A DNA stretch of 64,000 nucleotides from assembly GCA_015680685.1 (NCBI GenBank), contig MNCI01013751.1, forward strand, positions 578,512 through 642,511. The letters run 5' to 3'. Below, piece by piece: positions 11,961 to 23,699 of the stretch. Source of the stretch: Gnetum montanum. Its lineage: Eukaryota; Streptophyta; Gnetopsida; Gnetales; Gnetaceae. Position 1 is the first letter of the stretch; the number at the start of each line of letters is the position of its first letter. The translations under genes were made by a program, and so were the position numbers. A model generated the notes under the pieces. That model was not told the DNA's origin. It saw only the letters and a list, made by a program, of their open reading frames with translations, and did no database searches.

Positions 11961-12956
11961 GTCAAATCTTTTCTAAACTCATTCTAAAAAATTGATTTTA
12001 TCAAATAGATGTGACATCACATCTAAGACATCAAAGATGCAATGTAGCATCTACAACATAGTAGCCAACTAAGATGCACCGATAGGGATGCTACAATGGA
12101 AAGGCGATGTAGCATCTATGACATAACATCTACGATATCTTAGTCAACTGATGATTCATCATAAGTGGATGGTTCTAGTAACACTCCCTATCACAAATCA
12201 TTTCCTCTTAAATATTGTATGGATTCAAGATATCAAAAAATTTAGATTCAAAAGCATTCAAGATGATGAAAATTCTAGAAAAAAATCATATTTTAACCAC
12301 AGATGAAAGGGAGAAACTATGCATTCCACTTGTTTAGTGTTCAAACCCCCTTGAATGATCACTTTTCGCAAGCCATCAAATGTTGTTTTCCCTTACAGGA
12401 GGAATAAAAATAATAAAAAAAATAAAAGGGAAATGATTGCAAAATAGAAATCAGAAATAGCACTTGAGATTTTCAATAAACCCAAAAGAGCCAAACACTT
12501 AGTTCTCAGTTTTGATTATCAAATTACAAGTTGAAATAGAATTGATCACACTTATACTATTTAGTCTACAAACCCACCTTGCTTATGTCTCTACAGAGAT
12601 GAATAGTAGTAGAAATTCTAAAAACAATACAAATTCCAAAGGACCTACACCCAAATTCTATAGAAGAAGAATCTACTTGAACTGGACTATGTCCAAAAGA
12701 AAATTTTTACACTAGATGAAAATGAATCCATGAACTTGAAATATCATACACATTAAAGAAGAAGTAGTAACCATACCTGGACATTGATGGGAGTGATGTC
12801 TAATAATGGAAAATTCTAGGGATAAAAATGGACAAGTTGTTGTAGAGACGGAGTAATATCAAAGATTTACTAAACATCTTATAGACTCCAATCAACCTAA
12901 TCCTTCACAAAGACCACACCCTTGGTAATGCATAGAAGATTGAATTTTATTGGATC
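11961..12956. other. No gene recognised
   Basis: AT-rich sequence with no convincing coding frame. Around 12000-12160 the phrase GATGTAGCATCTA and variants recur several times, giving a short degenerate direct-repeat patch. The part nearest 12957 could be the flank or an intron of the BAHD fragment but shows no clear splice evidence. Confidence 0.6.
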
Positions 12957-13317
12957 CTAGGATCTGGGTTGAAGTCTTCTAGCCAGTGGGTAGTAGTAAA
13001 TTAGAGCCTTTTCCAAAGCTACTCTTAGGATATTTGCTACATTCAAAAATTCTTTATAGATGAACAGAATTGGTGTAGTAACCTTGAAATGGAATCTATT
13101 ATCAAGGCTTAAGAGATAGAGCACCTCGATCACAGGCATTTTTCCTGCTGGTGACATCGACTACGACTCTAATTTCATGACAGAGAATGAGTTCTCGATG
13201 TTTTCCATGGATTATCTCTATACTAAAGGACTCTCTGCTCTCATGAGCAAGGATAGAATTTGTAGGGTGCATTGCCCTTAAAAGGCTTTGTGGTCCTTCA
13301 ATAAATTGTATTTGCAA
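12957..13317 (-). pseudogene. BAHD acyltransferase N-terminal fragment
   Basis: BAHD enzymes transfer acyl groups from acyl-CoA to plant metabolites in the cytosol. ORF 12957-13157 contains VLYLLSLDNRFHF, TPILFIYKEF and ALEKALIYYYPLARRL, which match the N-terminal BAHD block (LSxIDxx, IxFYK, ALxKALVYYYPLAGRL). A second frame at 13165-13317 includes LRAMHPTNSIL, resembling the still earlier PxHPTP segment. The catalytic HXXXD and the DFGWG motif are absent and the two parts are in different frames, so this is a truncated pseudogene of roughly the first 100 codons. It is the only host-type metabolic gene trace in the window. The exact subfamily and substrate cannot be told. Confidence 0.65.
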
Positions 13318-14067
13318 AAGTACTTTGCAAATAAAAAGCTTAACATATAAATTACTTATAGATACCTTGCATGAGAAGGGTCAAATTTTTAGTTACAAAT
13401 AAGTAAAATAAGAGCATTGGCTCCCTAAGATTTATTTTAGATTAATAGTACATATATTTAAAAAATAATTAATAATGTTTTGTTAATTATATATTAATTA
13501 AATTAAATAGCTTGAAAGATAAGAAAAATGTCTACCCTTCCTAATGGAAATGTGCATTAGAAATTACCATTCATATAAAAAATATATGGTGCCCTTCAAA
13601 TTTGACCCTTCATGAGTCAGACTCGGAAATGATCAAGATAAGGTTTCTAAAAGCTCCCTTTAGGAAATTTGAAACTATAATTTTATAACATTGGAAGACT
13701 TTGAAACAAAAATTAAAATAAAATAAAAACACAAATACTAGATATTCACCTTCTTTGACATAAAAGATAGGTTGGTGTGGATAACATCTTATGGTGTACA
13801 AAGGTAAGCCAAAAGTCCCATCAATGGATGAACTAACTAGAATGCTTACTTGGATGTGTGAAGAATGTACTTGATTTAGGGTTGGAACATAAGATTTTAT
13901 TAAGCCAAAGATATGTTTCTCTTAAAACTTTTACAAAAAATTGTGATTGAATGAATATGAAAAAGTTATGGTTATGACTAAATACAATAGGCTTTTTTTG
14001 TATGAAAACCATTTGCATGGCTCCTATCATTATAGGAAAAAAGAAGTGAAATCATTTTAGAAAAAAA
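13318..14067. other. AT-rich spacer, no gene recognised
   Basis: Very AT-rich, with runs such as TTAATTATATATTAATTAAA around 13470-13505. Short ORFs on both strands show no domain or biased composition. Confidence 0.6.
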
Positions 14068-14189
14068 GTGCAAGATGAATGTACATTCTTAAAGGAGAAC
14101 ACATGTAGGCTATGTGGTTTAAGAGGTCTTATGGATGAGAAGCATGTTTTCCTTAGGTGCTTTCAAACTGAACATTTGAGACAAAATAT
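14068..14189 (+). pseudogene. LINE zinc-binding (zf-RVT) remnant
   Basis: The first 40 or so codons read ENTCRLCGLRGLMDEKHVFL then RCF, a C-x2-C-x9-H-x4-C pattern typical of the zinc-binding domain found after reverse transcriptase in plant LINEs and their derivatives. The ORF runs on to 14316, but from about 14190 it is the LTR of E3, so the longer ORF is a chimera made by insertion. No RT is seen upstream. Confidence 0.55.
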
Positions 14190-15046
14190 AATATTTTGCT
14201 TACACCTTGATATTAAAGCCTTGATATTGGATCTCATGCTATGCTATCAAATATTCGATATTGCGAAATGCATGCTTGCCTATAAATACAACACTTGGAT
14301 GCATGATCTATGGTAGTTTTAATTATTTTGTGAATAGAGTAGCTGAACCCTTGCAGTTTTATTCCATAGTCTTAGAGAGTAGTCAATGAGTGCTCGCAGT
14401 GTGGATTTGAGTTAGTTGTATGGCATCTTATTCTAGTGGAAATGTACCTAGACACATTCTATGAACAACAATAAGATCAAGATTGATTTTTATTCATTGC
14501 AGCACTTTAACTTAGATTAGATTTACTTTTAATACAATTTATATTCCATGTACTTGGTTAATATCTACATTTCATGCAAGTTAATCAATTGACAAAATAA
14601 GCACAATCGGTTTCAAGCGTAAACACGTATTTGCTTGGTAATCCCAAAAACTTTATTGCTTGGTTCATCTAGTAGTGTAGTGCTTGGTAATTCTAGTAGT
14701 GGATACATGGGTTTAAGATGTGTACAGCAAGTTAGGAACAGACACTCATAATCCATAGGCTAGTTTAGCCTTTATCTTTTTGTAGTTAATTAGATTAAAT
14801 AATTAATTTCTCTATTATCGTTAAGAGTAACATAAGGCCAAAACAACATCAACAATCATATGCCTCACTTTAGGCTAAACCATACATGGCAAAGCTATGA
14901 CTAGTCCAAGTGGGAAGATAGAAAACTACAATCAAGACATAATTATCTAGATGGAAGAACTAATCCCATCCACTAAATTCCACTAGATTGTGCATGATTG
15001 CTTATGATTTGTATGGTTGGGCGTAGGGGGTACCTACCACTCATCA
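14190..15046 (+). repeat. E3 5' LTR (5' end degraded)
   Basis: Aligns with 20065-20911 from ATATTTTGCTTA onward and ends CACTCATCA before the primer site. The TGATGAATC start of the 3' copy is replaced by AT-rich sequence joined to the LINE remnant. Confidence 0.8.
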
Positions 15047-15047
15047 T

Positions 15048-15065
15048 TGGTGTCGTTGTCGAGGA
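15048..15065 (+). other. E3 primer binding site (tRNA-Asp type)
   Basis: TGGTGTCGTTGTCGAGGA follows the LTR after one T. It differs from the tRNA-Asp complement at a few positions, mainly C-to-T and G-to-A changes. Confidence 0.75.
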
Positions 15066-15178
15066 TGGTGCTAGTTATCTAGATTAATTATATTATAAAC
15101 AATCATTGTAAATGTATTAACAATCTATCTTTTAGAAAACATTAATATTTTAAGTCACACATACTATCAAACAAAATC

Positions 15179-17130
15179 ATGTCTTCTTCACATAGGACCA
15201 ATAATGCATTGTATGATGAAAACTCTTGTAGGAGAAATGATAGGATCTATACTGAAGAGAATTGAAGTGAACAACCTCAAGTAGGGATTTCATATGCTCA
15301 TTTCCACCATTGCTACATGCAAGGACTATGTTCAACTGGTAAGACAATCCTAGAGGATATGTAGGAAGTCCTAGGACAAGAAGGGCCTCAAGGCCTAGGA
15401 CCTCCTCTAGACTTAGAAAATATAAATCAAGGGATGATGAAGGGAGATATAGGAGCCATGGTAATTCTCCTAGTTTCTCATCTTCCTCTTCCTCTTCAAT
15501 GTCTAGTTCTAACAAAGATGAATGTAGGTACAAAAATAGAGCTTAGCTATGGGATCAAGATAAAGACAAAAATCAAACCTGAAGGCAAAATCAAAGACAT
15601 CAAAATGAACATAGACAAGATCATCACAATCATATGAATAGAAATATAGATTATCACCATGACGTGTCTAATATAGATGAACCCCTATTAGCTGCCAGGG
15701 GACTAACAAAAATTTGGGAGGTCATTCAAATACCTCAAAGACATCAAAGGGATAGCTGCATCATATGGCTTGATATGGATAACATTACTAAATTTAGGGG
15801 AGGCTATAATTTTGATCCACAACATCATTTACAAGTCTTCCATGATGCCTACACCTTGAAAAACATTGAAAGTAAGTGGCAAAAGCTTAAGCTCTTCCCT
15901 ACAACACTAATAGACAAAGCTAAAAGTTGGTATAGATCATTGGAACTTAATTTTGGTCATCGATGGTTCACGATGCTAGAACTCTTCAACGAAAAATACC
16001 AAACCTATGCAAGAGTGTCCAACTTGAGAAAAAAATCCTAGAATGGAAGCAAGAAAATCATAAACCCTTAGATGTGGCCTTGGATAGATACTATTCTCTA
16101 CTACATAGATGTCTAGGCCATGATTTTTCTGAAAAAGAGCAACTTTTCCGCATCATAGATGGGCTCCATAATGAAACAAGGGAGACCCTTGGGATTTATG
16201 CCCAAGGTCAATTATTTGAACTAAAATCCCATCAAATACAAAGGCTAATCGAGCAAGTACAAAAGAAGAAAGAAAACTACATAAATGAGCAAATGTAGAG
16301 GAATATAATTGGGACCAAAATATTCAAAAGAAGGGGATCCATATCTTGATGAGGAAAAAGAGCTAGCTCTCGATGAGGTGGTTTCACAACAAACCTTGCT
16401 AATACAAAAGTCTATCGATGAGCTTGAAGCAAAGATAGACAAGATGTGGGAGTTGATGAACAATAAAGTTACAACTTACGTGAAAACTATAGAGAACAAA
16501 GTAACACAAAAAGAATCAAGTGATCAAAACAAGAAGAGGAAAAAAAACCAAGAAACATGAAGGAACACTTATCAATAAAAAGTAAAAATGGTTGAAGGAG
16601 AAGAGGCTATAGACTCAACCATAAAAGAGAATGACGGATGTGACATCTACCTATATGATCATCCAAAGGGCTATTTCCCAGTCATGTTACGTCTATTTGA
16701 GTATTGGGCTTTTGCTTTGAATACCAAGTTTGTACAAAAGAAAATGTGTAGGAAATTATCTTTCTCACAAGGTAATTATTGACATTCCTACAACCAATTT
16801 TACTATCTTAGTGGGACTTCTTATCATCCTCAAAACTACTATTAACTACAATGGTAAAACCCACAATCATGGGGGAGGCCATTATCAAACCAGTACTACC
16901 ATTGCTACCAACTGGACTTGTACGAATATTATGTTCAACAACTTATTTCCCCAACTAGTTCTACTTCCTCTACCTTAAATCACTACTACCACTCTCCGGA
17001 ATATCATCAACCCAAAACATCTTCTGAAGGATCACCACCTCATGCCTCTCATCCTTTGTCATATCCTCAATATTCTCATACTTCCCTTCATCACATGTCA
17101 CTGCCAGCAACACAAAAGGGTTTAACATGA
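15179..17130 (+). pseudogene. E3 gag
   Basis: Starts at an ATG followed by SSSHRTN, matching the MSSS start of gag in E6, E7 and E9. Capsid residues are in ORF 15634-16041 (FRGGYNFDPQHHLQVFHDAY, AKSWYRSLELNFGHRWFTML, FNEKYQTYARVSNLRKK) and 15963-16298 (LHRCLGHDFSEKEQLFRIID, RETLGIYAQGQLFELKSHQI). ORF 16309-16560 is a charged coiled-coil-like stretch. The zinc motif at about 16640-16680 reads CDIYLYDHPKGYFPVM: second and third ligands Cys are Tyr, so it cannot bind metal as its relatives do. Frames are interrupted; this copy is inactive. Confidence 0.8.
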
Positions 17131-17970
17131 CAATATCAATAGGAGAATCCCACTTGTGCTATAAACATACATGGAAATGATAATGCTAGTAGATCTCAAC
17201 TACAACTTTGAAAACATCCTTTCTTTAGGGTAGTTTTCTCACATAAGCACAAAACTTGTAGAGCTACTAGCACATCGAAACCCATACAAGGCCAATCTGG
17301 TGCACCATTCTCTCTTACAAAAATGATGTTTTCTAATCATACGCAAAAGCCAACAACCATTACCACTCCAACATAGGATGAAAATAAAAACCTATCATTG
17401 TGAAGAGATAGAAAAATCCATGCATCACTAATAGTAAATGGTGCAATTGTGGGCCAAAAATTCAAAATATTAACACAACCCACAATAAAGCCAAGCAACA
17501 AGTGTGTGAGAAAAAACTAGTCTATTTAGTAGCCACTAAACCAGAAAACACCAGTGGCTTGAAAATGAGAATATAAAACTATTTCAAAGATGCATGGAAG
17601 TAATTGATCCACTTATTAATTCTAGAATTAAGAAAATGAACCAAATAGAGGACTTAGACACAGATATCTTACACTTTGATTATACATTAAAAAAGGATAT
17701 TAAACATGGAGACCCAGGAATTAAAATAGAAAATGAAGAAGAAAAATCAAACACATCTAAACCCCCTAAAATAAAGATACCTTCAAGTCTAGATGAAGAT
17801 ATGTCTTCGAATGATCCATATGAGACTATCACCAATGTTAAATGTGCTACCACACGACTAATTAAACCAATAACAGTGATAGATGAGAAATTGATGGTGT
17901 ATAATTAGGGGATTATGTGGTCCATCTCTTGAATGTGTGGCTGTAAGTTTAGTCATGGGGGAGATGCTCC
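17131..17970 (+). pseudogene. E3 protease/pol linker remnant
   Basis: Around 17495-17560 the sequence reads YLVATKPENTSGL, matching the YVATTQ stretch after the protease of E6, E7 and E9. ORF 17594-17908 is acidic and lysine-rich with no recognised domain. The region closes with KFSHGGDAPS at about 17940-17970, equivalent to the pol tail SHGGDGHL of E1 and E9. The DSG protease site and all polymerase and integrase domains are missing. Confidence 0.6.
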
Positions 17971-20052
17971 ATCCTAGTTCAAGAACTAATAAGTGTTTTT
18001 CACATTTTTGTTTTACAATTTTTATCATTTTATTATTTCTCCAAAATTTTTTGATTCTTAATATGTTTTCCATTTCTTGTTATTTTTCTTTTCTTTATAC
18101 TTTTCTTTTTTCTTAAGTAATTTTCTTTATGTTTTATGTTTTTTTTAATAATATTTCCAAGTCATGATGTAGAAGTTAATCCTATGTGTTTGGTTTTTGT
18201 GCTATGCTATCAAGATTATTGGATAAGTAATTGTGTAAAGCAATGAGACCACCTCATCCATCCCTCCAATTCTCTAAATAAATATGTATTTTGTCATGGA
18301 ACCAATTTGGTTCTTCTTTCATGAAACTAAAATTAATCAATGATTGTTGTACCTTGAAAAAAGGGGAAACAACCAAGTGGAAATGGCAAAGGGTGTGACC
18401 TCAAGGGGACTTGTTGGATTGTCTTCTTAACTTCTTTTGTGTGGTTTATGACTCCTCATGGAATGCATCATCACTCCACTATCAGCCAATAACAAGAAGC
18501 CAAAGTATTTACATAGTGTGGTTCCCATCCAAAATCATAAAAATATAAAATAAAAAAACAATAATAGAAATTCAAAGCACACCCCTTAGACAAAATAACA
18601 AGCTAAAAGCACTAGTTATGGGGTTGGAAAGACATGTTACCCATGCCTGAAGATGGTCCTCTAACTAAGGCCCTTCCTTCCTTCTTCTCTTTTCTCTTTT
18701 TAGAGTGATGATCATTCTTTGTAATGATTGTGGACTCATGGTGGTCGACAGAAAGAAATGCATCAATGCAAGGTTACTATTAATGGTATGGACTTGGTCT
18801 AAAACTTGGACAGATAGGTATGCTAGTCATTTTAATCACACTTGACACAAGAACCTATTGCAAACATGGTTAAGTACCTTACATCCCTATCTCTGTAATC
18901 CATTCTCATCCCATTATTCACGTCACTGCTACATGCGATTATGAGCCCAATGGTTTCATGTAGTATGGTATAACATAGTTGTGTGTTGTTTGAAACAAAT
19001 ACATTATCTACATTTAACTTCTAGGGTGCCCATAGACATCTCTAGAAGTGGTTATGCAAGGGCATTATGGTAGGAGCCTGCTTTGGGGAGGACCCACTTG
19101 CATAACTTTTTTTGATCATGGCTTTGAACTAAACTTCATATCTTCTAGAACATCAATGATGGTTCTATAAATTTATGCATGCTTTTGGGACTACTTCTTA
19201 TTCATTTTATTAATTTTTTCTACTTTTCTATTTCCATATCCATTAATATTTCTTGGCCATCTTATGAATCAAACCTTTGGTTTTAATTGTTCAAAAGCTA
19301 GTGCACTTTCAAAGTTACGCTTATTAGTCATGGAATGCCCATTTGAAATTTTTGAAACTTTTTCAACATCCTATTTCAAACATTATGATAACTAATAGTA
19401 ATTGATCAAAATAATGTAAATAGCTTGATGATTTTAGTTACCTCATAGCCTTGGGCATAGTACGCTGGCATCATCTTATTTTTAAATGTAAACAAAGGGA
19501 TCCAAAAAGGGTTAATTATTAAGGAAAATTTACCAAAACTAATGTTGATCCTTTGGTATCTATAGGTGATGTTAAAAGGGACGCATAAGGAAGAAGGTCT
19601 TTTTCTAGGCATGAAAACGAAGCCAAGAGAGGGACAACAAAGGATATGTCATGGACAAATAGTAGCACATACAAGATAATGGCTCGAACATCACATGATT
19701 ACTCAATCCATGGGATAATAAGAAGAAATTTCAGTCCATCCTTGAATAACATTCTACATAACCAGAGAAGCATCAAAATAATAATCAAGGTTGGAAGTCT
19801 GCCACCGCTAGCAGCAACAAGAAGAATCATCTTAAATGGCTTTTTAAGGACCTCTGAAAATTTTGTAATCTTCAATATTTTTCTAGTCTTTTTGTCACTT
19901 TGTCATTTTGTCTACATCCACTCAAATAAAATTTTGTAATGTGGCACTCAAAGTTAAATCAATAGTTAGTTAGTCAATAATCCCATACCTTTACAATATT
20001 CTGTAAAGGAATTATTCCTACTTTTGTTCACTCGAGGATGATTTTTCATTCA
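17971..20052 (+). other. E3 3' noncoding region
   Basis: T-rich at its start (TTTTTCTTTTCTTT runs), then sequence homologous to the 3' regions of E1, E6 and E9, for example the stretch near 18660-18700 with CTAACTAAGGCCCTTCCTTC and the one near 19060-19100 with TGGGGAGGACCCACTTGC. No coding frame is supported. Confidence 0.75.
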
Positions 20053-20064
20053 GTTGTGGGGGTA
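20053..20064 (+). other. E3 polypurine tract
   Basis: GTTGTGGGGGTA lies directly before the 3' LTR start TGATGAATC; the equivalent of TCATGGGGGTA in E6, E7 and E9. Confidence 0.8.
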
Positions 20065-20911
20065 TGATGAATCATATTTTGCTTAGGCCCCCAATATTAG
20101 GTCCTTGATATCAAATCTCATGCTACATTATCGAATATCTAATATCATAGGATGCATAACACTTGGGCACATGATTCATAGTAGTTTTAACTCATTTGTT
20201 AATAGAGTAGTTGAACCCTTGCAGTTTTATTCCATAGTCTTAGAAAATAGTTAGTGAGTGCCTGTAGTGTGGATTTGAGTTAGTTGTATATCTTATTTGA
20301 GTGGCAATGTACCTAGACATATTCAATGAATAGTAATAAGATCAAGATTGATTCTTATTCATTGCATCACTTTGACTTAGATTAGATTTACTTTTAATAC
20401 AATTTATATTCCATGTACTTAGTTAATATCTACATTTCATGCAAGTTAATCAATTGTTGGAATGAGCACAATGAACTTCGAGCATAAACATGTATTTGCT
20501 TGGTAATCCCAGTAGTGTTATTGCTTACTTCGCCCAATAGCATAGCTTTTGGTAATCCCAGTAATGGATACATGGGTTCAAGACATGTACGGCAAGCTAG
20601 AAATGAATACTCATCACCCATAGGCTAGTTTAGCCTTTATCCTTCTATTGTTAGTTAGATTAAATAATTAATTTCTCTATTATCGTTAAGAGTAGCATAA
20701 GGCCAAAACAATATCAACAATCATATACCTCACTTTGGACTAAACTATACATGGCAAAGCTACCACTAGTTCAAGTGGGAAGATAACTAACTATGATGAA
20801 GGAATAATGATCTAGATAGTACAACTAGTCTCATATATAGAATTTGAATGGATTATGTGTGAATGCTTGTGATTTGTATGGTTGGGCGTAGGGGATACCC
20901 ACCACTCATCA
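20065..20911 (+). repeat. E3 3' LTR
   Basis: 847 bases, TGATGAATCATATTTTGC to CACTCATCA. Its U3 start has AATATT and GATATC motifs. It ends 15 bases before the degenerate start of the E4 LTR. Confidence 0.85.
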
Positions 20912-20926
20912 TATATCCATCCCACA

Positions 20927-21014
20927 TAACGAGCGGTGGGTAGGCCCTACGCCTAGCCATATGAATTGTAAGCATTCATGCACAAGTTGATCAAATTCCA
21001 TGGACTTAGCTACC
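20927..21014 (-). repeat. E4 3' LTR, first piece (split by E5)
   Basis: Begins TAACGAGCGGTGGG, a mutated form of the family LTR end (reverse complement of CCACTCATCA). It stops at the E5 target site CTACC and resumes at 30997. Confidence 0.7.
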
Positions 21015-21642
21015 TAAAACACCATAAAATTTTGGCCTAGCACTTTTATACAGGAATCAAGCTAAGTCATGCTGCTGCCCAACATGAGTACAACATGACC
21101 AAACTTGAGAGCCTCCAAAACAATATGAAACGACATACAATAGAGCAAGCAATGGAGCATCTGATGTCCCCCCAAGGCCCACAAGCAATTACACCAACTT
21201 TCAGCATCCAGAATCAAAAGTTTCGGGCTCAAAATGCTTGGTTTTGGCCAAGTATAATTTTGCTACATTTTCAGACGTTGCTCAGCGTAAGGCTTAACAT
21301 CACCAACTTTTGGAGCCCCAAAACTGAATCAAAATAGGCTGAAATCAAGTACAAGGACCTCCCATGACCTTCACCAAGGTCTCTAACAGGTCTCAACCTC
21401 CAGAAAATCAAGATTTTGGTATCAAATATGCCACATTGACTTGGTGACGCTGGGGTTATTTCTTAGACACTACTCAGCATAAGGCTCAGCGTCATCAACC
21501 AAAACAGGGCCAAAACGACATCCAGATCAGCCCAAATTTGGCACACATAACCCTCATGACCCATGGCATGCAGATCCACTCTGAAAAAGACTCTCATAGG
21601 CCAAAAATGGGTTCAAAATGCACTATTTTAAGGTCATACACT

Positions 21643-22060
21643 GTTAGTGACACTCATAGTGACGTTGACGCTGGATCCCAAACGCTGACGCTGGACGTTG
21701 GACGATGATGCTAGACGTTGATGCTGGACACTAAACGTTGATGCTAGAAGTTGGATGCTAGATGCTGATGCTGGACGCTGGACATTGACACCAGACACTG
21801 GACGCCAAACGCTGACGCTGACACGGATGCTGGACGCTGACGTTGATGCTGACACTAACACTGGACGCTGGATGTTGACGCCAGACATTGGATGCCAGAC
21901 GCTGATGCTGGATGCTGGACATTGGACGTTGACAGCAGACATTGACATTGACACTGGACACTGAATGATAGAAACTGGATGATAGATGCTGACGCTGGAC
22001 ATTAGACGTTGACACTAGACACTGGATGCCAGACACTGACGCTGACGCTGATGCCAGAAT
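21643..22060 (+). repeat. Minisatellite in E5 5' LTR
   Basis: About 418 bases made of degenerate short units of the type GACGCTGGACGTTGATGCC, with 6-bp (GACGCT, GATGCT) sub-repeats. The same array in the 3' LTR is 647 bases. It precedes the TATA box by about 330 bases, so it lies in U3. Peptides from this stretch on either strand are repeat artefacts. Confidence 0.85.
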
Positions 22061-22388
22061 AGGCTACGCACACATCAGAGCTAGATCCACGCACGTTGGG
22101 GGCTTTGGCAGCATGAAAAATAGCATAGAACTGTAGATCTAGAGGCTAGACACCTAGATCCACTCTTGTATTTTAACATTCTTTGTACATTTTTGGATTT
22201 TTTAGCGTATCAAGCTCTTACGCTGTGGATTACACACGTCAGCGTAAGAGAGCTCGGTCACGTTGCATGCTGTACATTGTAACATTTCGTGCATCTGGTC
22301 AACGCATACACCTATCACCCGATCCAAATTTTTCTCTCCCCGCAACCATGGATCTTCACACAGATCCACATCCCACACATCAAAATCG

Positions 22389-22396
22389 TATAAATA
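22389..22396 (+). promoter_or_regulatory. TATA box of E5 5' LTR
   Basis: TATAAATA followed by CCCTAA. The 3' LTR has the same site, and E10, another Tat-like element, has TATAAATACCCC. Likely pol II promoter of the element. Confidence 0.7.
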
Positions 22397-22981
22397 CCCT
22401 AATTTTCCATGAGATCGGGGTGGGCAAATTTGATCACAATGCATCCTGTATACTTGGTACGCTGAACATTCCAGGCAACATTTCATATGCTGGGCATTAG
22501 ACTTGGTTACACTGAGCAAGGATAATCTTGGTCATGCTGTAGAACCTACAACGAGAACCTTTTATTCCCCAACATCCATTCACATTGGGGCTAAATGTTT
22601 GCCTTGCAATCATTCTGCAACTACGTTTTGACCAGTGCACATTCTTTGTAATTTTCAATCAATACAAACAGTTTACATTTTTGCCAATCATATCTATAGT
22701 TTACATTATTTTTTGTTTACACTATTTACACCTTGTTTGCACTTGTCCATGTTTACGTTTGCATTTGTTTACATTCATTTACGTATAACCCAACGTACCG
22801 TGATTACGTACGTTCAGGGAAGTCCTCGTTTGATCCACGTGTGGACCATTGAAGGCACTCTGCCTTCGTTGATTTCTAGCTTGCGCTTAGGTGAAGGGAG
22901 GGTCTTACTATTTCATCCATAGATCTCTTGATGTTCTTTCATTTCAGCCTCTCACGGACGATTTTGAACAGTATAGTAAAA

Positions 22982-23000
22982 TGGCGCTAGAAAGAGGGCC
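22982..23000 (+). other. E5 primer binding site
   Basis: TGGCGCTAGAAAGAGGGCC starts six bases after the LTR end. It begins TGG as expected for pairing with tRNA CCA and is clearly different from the tRNA-Asp site of the other elements. I do not assign the tRNA. Confidence 0.7.
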
Positions 23001-23047
23001 ATTTTTCTCCTAGATCCACGTCTTTCTATCTTAGATCTACCCTTTGC

Positions 23048-23230
23048 GACTGCAGATCTGTGCCCTGTGACTGCAGATCTGCACCCTGTGACTATAGATC
23101 TGCGCCCTGTCACTGTAGATCTGCACCCTGTCACTGCAGAACTATGCCATGTGACTACAAATTTGTGCCCTATGATTGCCGATCTGCACCGTATCACTAC
23201 AGATTTGCATCACTGCAGATCTACGTCCTA
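23048..23230 (+). repeat. 21-bp tandem repeat in E5 leader
   Basis: Seven near copies of GACTGCAGATCTGTGCCCTGT-like units of exactly 21 bases, then a decaying tail. Because 21 is a multiple of three it reads as a seven-residue repeat in a 136-codon frame, but there is no other coding sign. Confidence 0.8.
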
Positions 23231-23429
23231 TTCCACTAGATCTATGCTCAAACATTGCAAATCTGTGTTTTGCTTTCTCAGACCTACGCCACCTCCAGCG
23301 TTCACATGCTGCTGTGATTGTCAGCATTCCTATGCTACCTTATTTCCAACGTTCAGGCACTATTTCCTACTAATAAATCTTGTATTCCAGTCCAGATGCT
23401 ACTTCAAAATTTTTCAGGCACGTTCCAGG

Positions 23430-23690
23430 CATGGTTACTCACGCTACAGTTTACGTTGTAGTTTATTCATGCTGTAGTTTACTCACGCTGCAGTTTACGT
23501 TGTAGTTTACACTACAGTTTACTCACGTTGCAATTTGCTCATGTTGCAATTTATGCAGTAGTTTACGTTGCAGTTTACTCACACTTCAGTTTACTCACGT
23601 TGCAGTTTACTTCATAGTTTATGCTGCAGTTTACGTTGCAGGTTGCTCACATTGCAGTTTACTCACGTTGCAGTTTACGCTGCCCCATCA
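23430..23690 (+). repeat. GCAGTTTAC tandem repeat in E5 leader
   Basis: Alternating 12-base (TTTACGTTGCAG) and 16-base (TTTACTCACGCTGCAG) units, repeated about 18 times up to just before the gag ATG region. Noncoding leader sequence. Confidence 0.8.
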
Positions 23691-23699
23691 CACATCACT

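Larger units (their letters stand above)
14190..20911 (+). mobile_element. E3: gag-only non-autonomous LTR element
   Basis: Two matching LTRs (14190-15046, 20065-20911) flank a gag-like region, a remnant of the protease/pol linker and a long AT-rich 3' region ending in a polypurine tract. No RT, RNase H or integrase is present, and the protease active site is also gone, so its deletion differs from that of E6, E7 and E9. The first nine or so bases of the 5' LTR do not match the 3' LTR, so no target duplication can be defined. About 6.7 kb. Related to the E1 family by gag, primer site and TCATGGGGG motifs. Confidence 0.85.
21015..22975 (+). repeat. E5 5' LTR
   Basis: Starts TAAAACACCATAAAATT (the expected TG is TA) and ends GTATA where the 3' copy has GTACA. 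Contains a minisatellite (21643-22060) and a TATA box. Homology with 28806-30991 is continuous outside the array. Confidence 0.9.

Noticed and set aside
21634-22036. ORFs rich in Ser/Val/Gln or Asp/Thr across the E5 LTR
   Set aside because: They translate a minisatellite on either strand; no start context or domain.
22952-23477. Histidine/Cys-rich repeat proteins
   Set aside because: Produced by the 21-bp noncoding tandem repeat; the frame has no other support.
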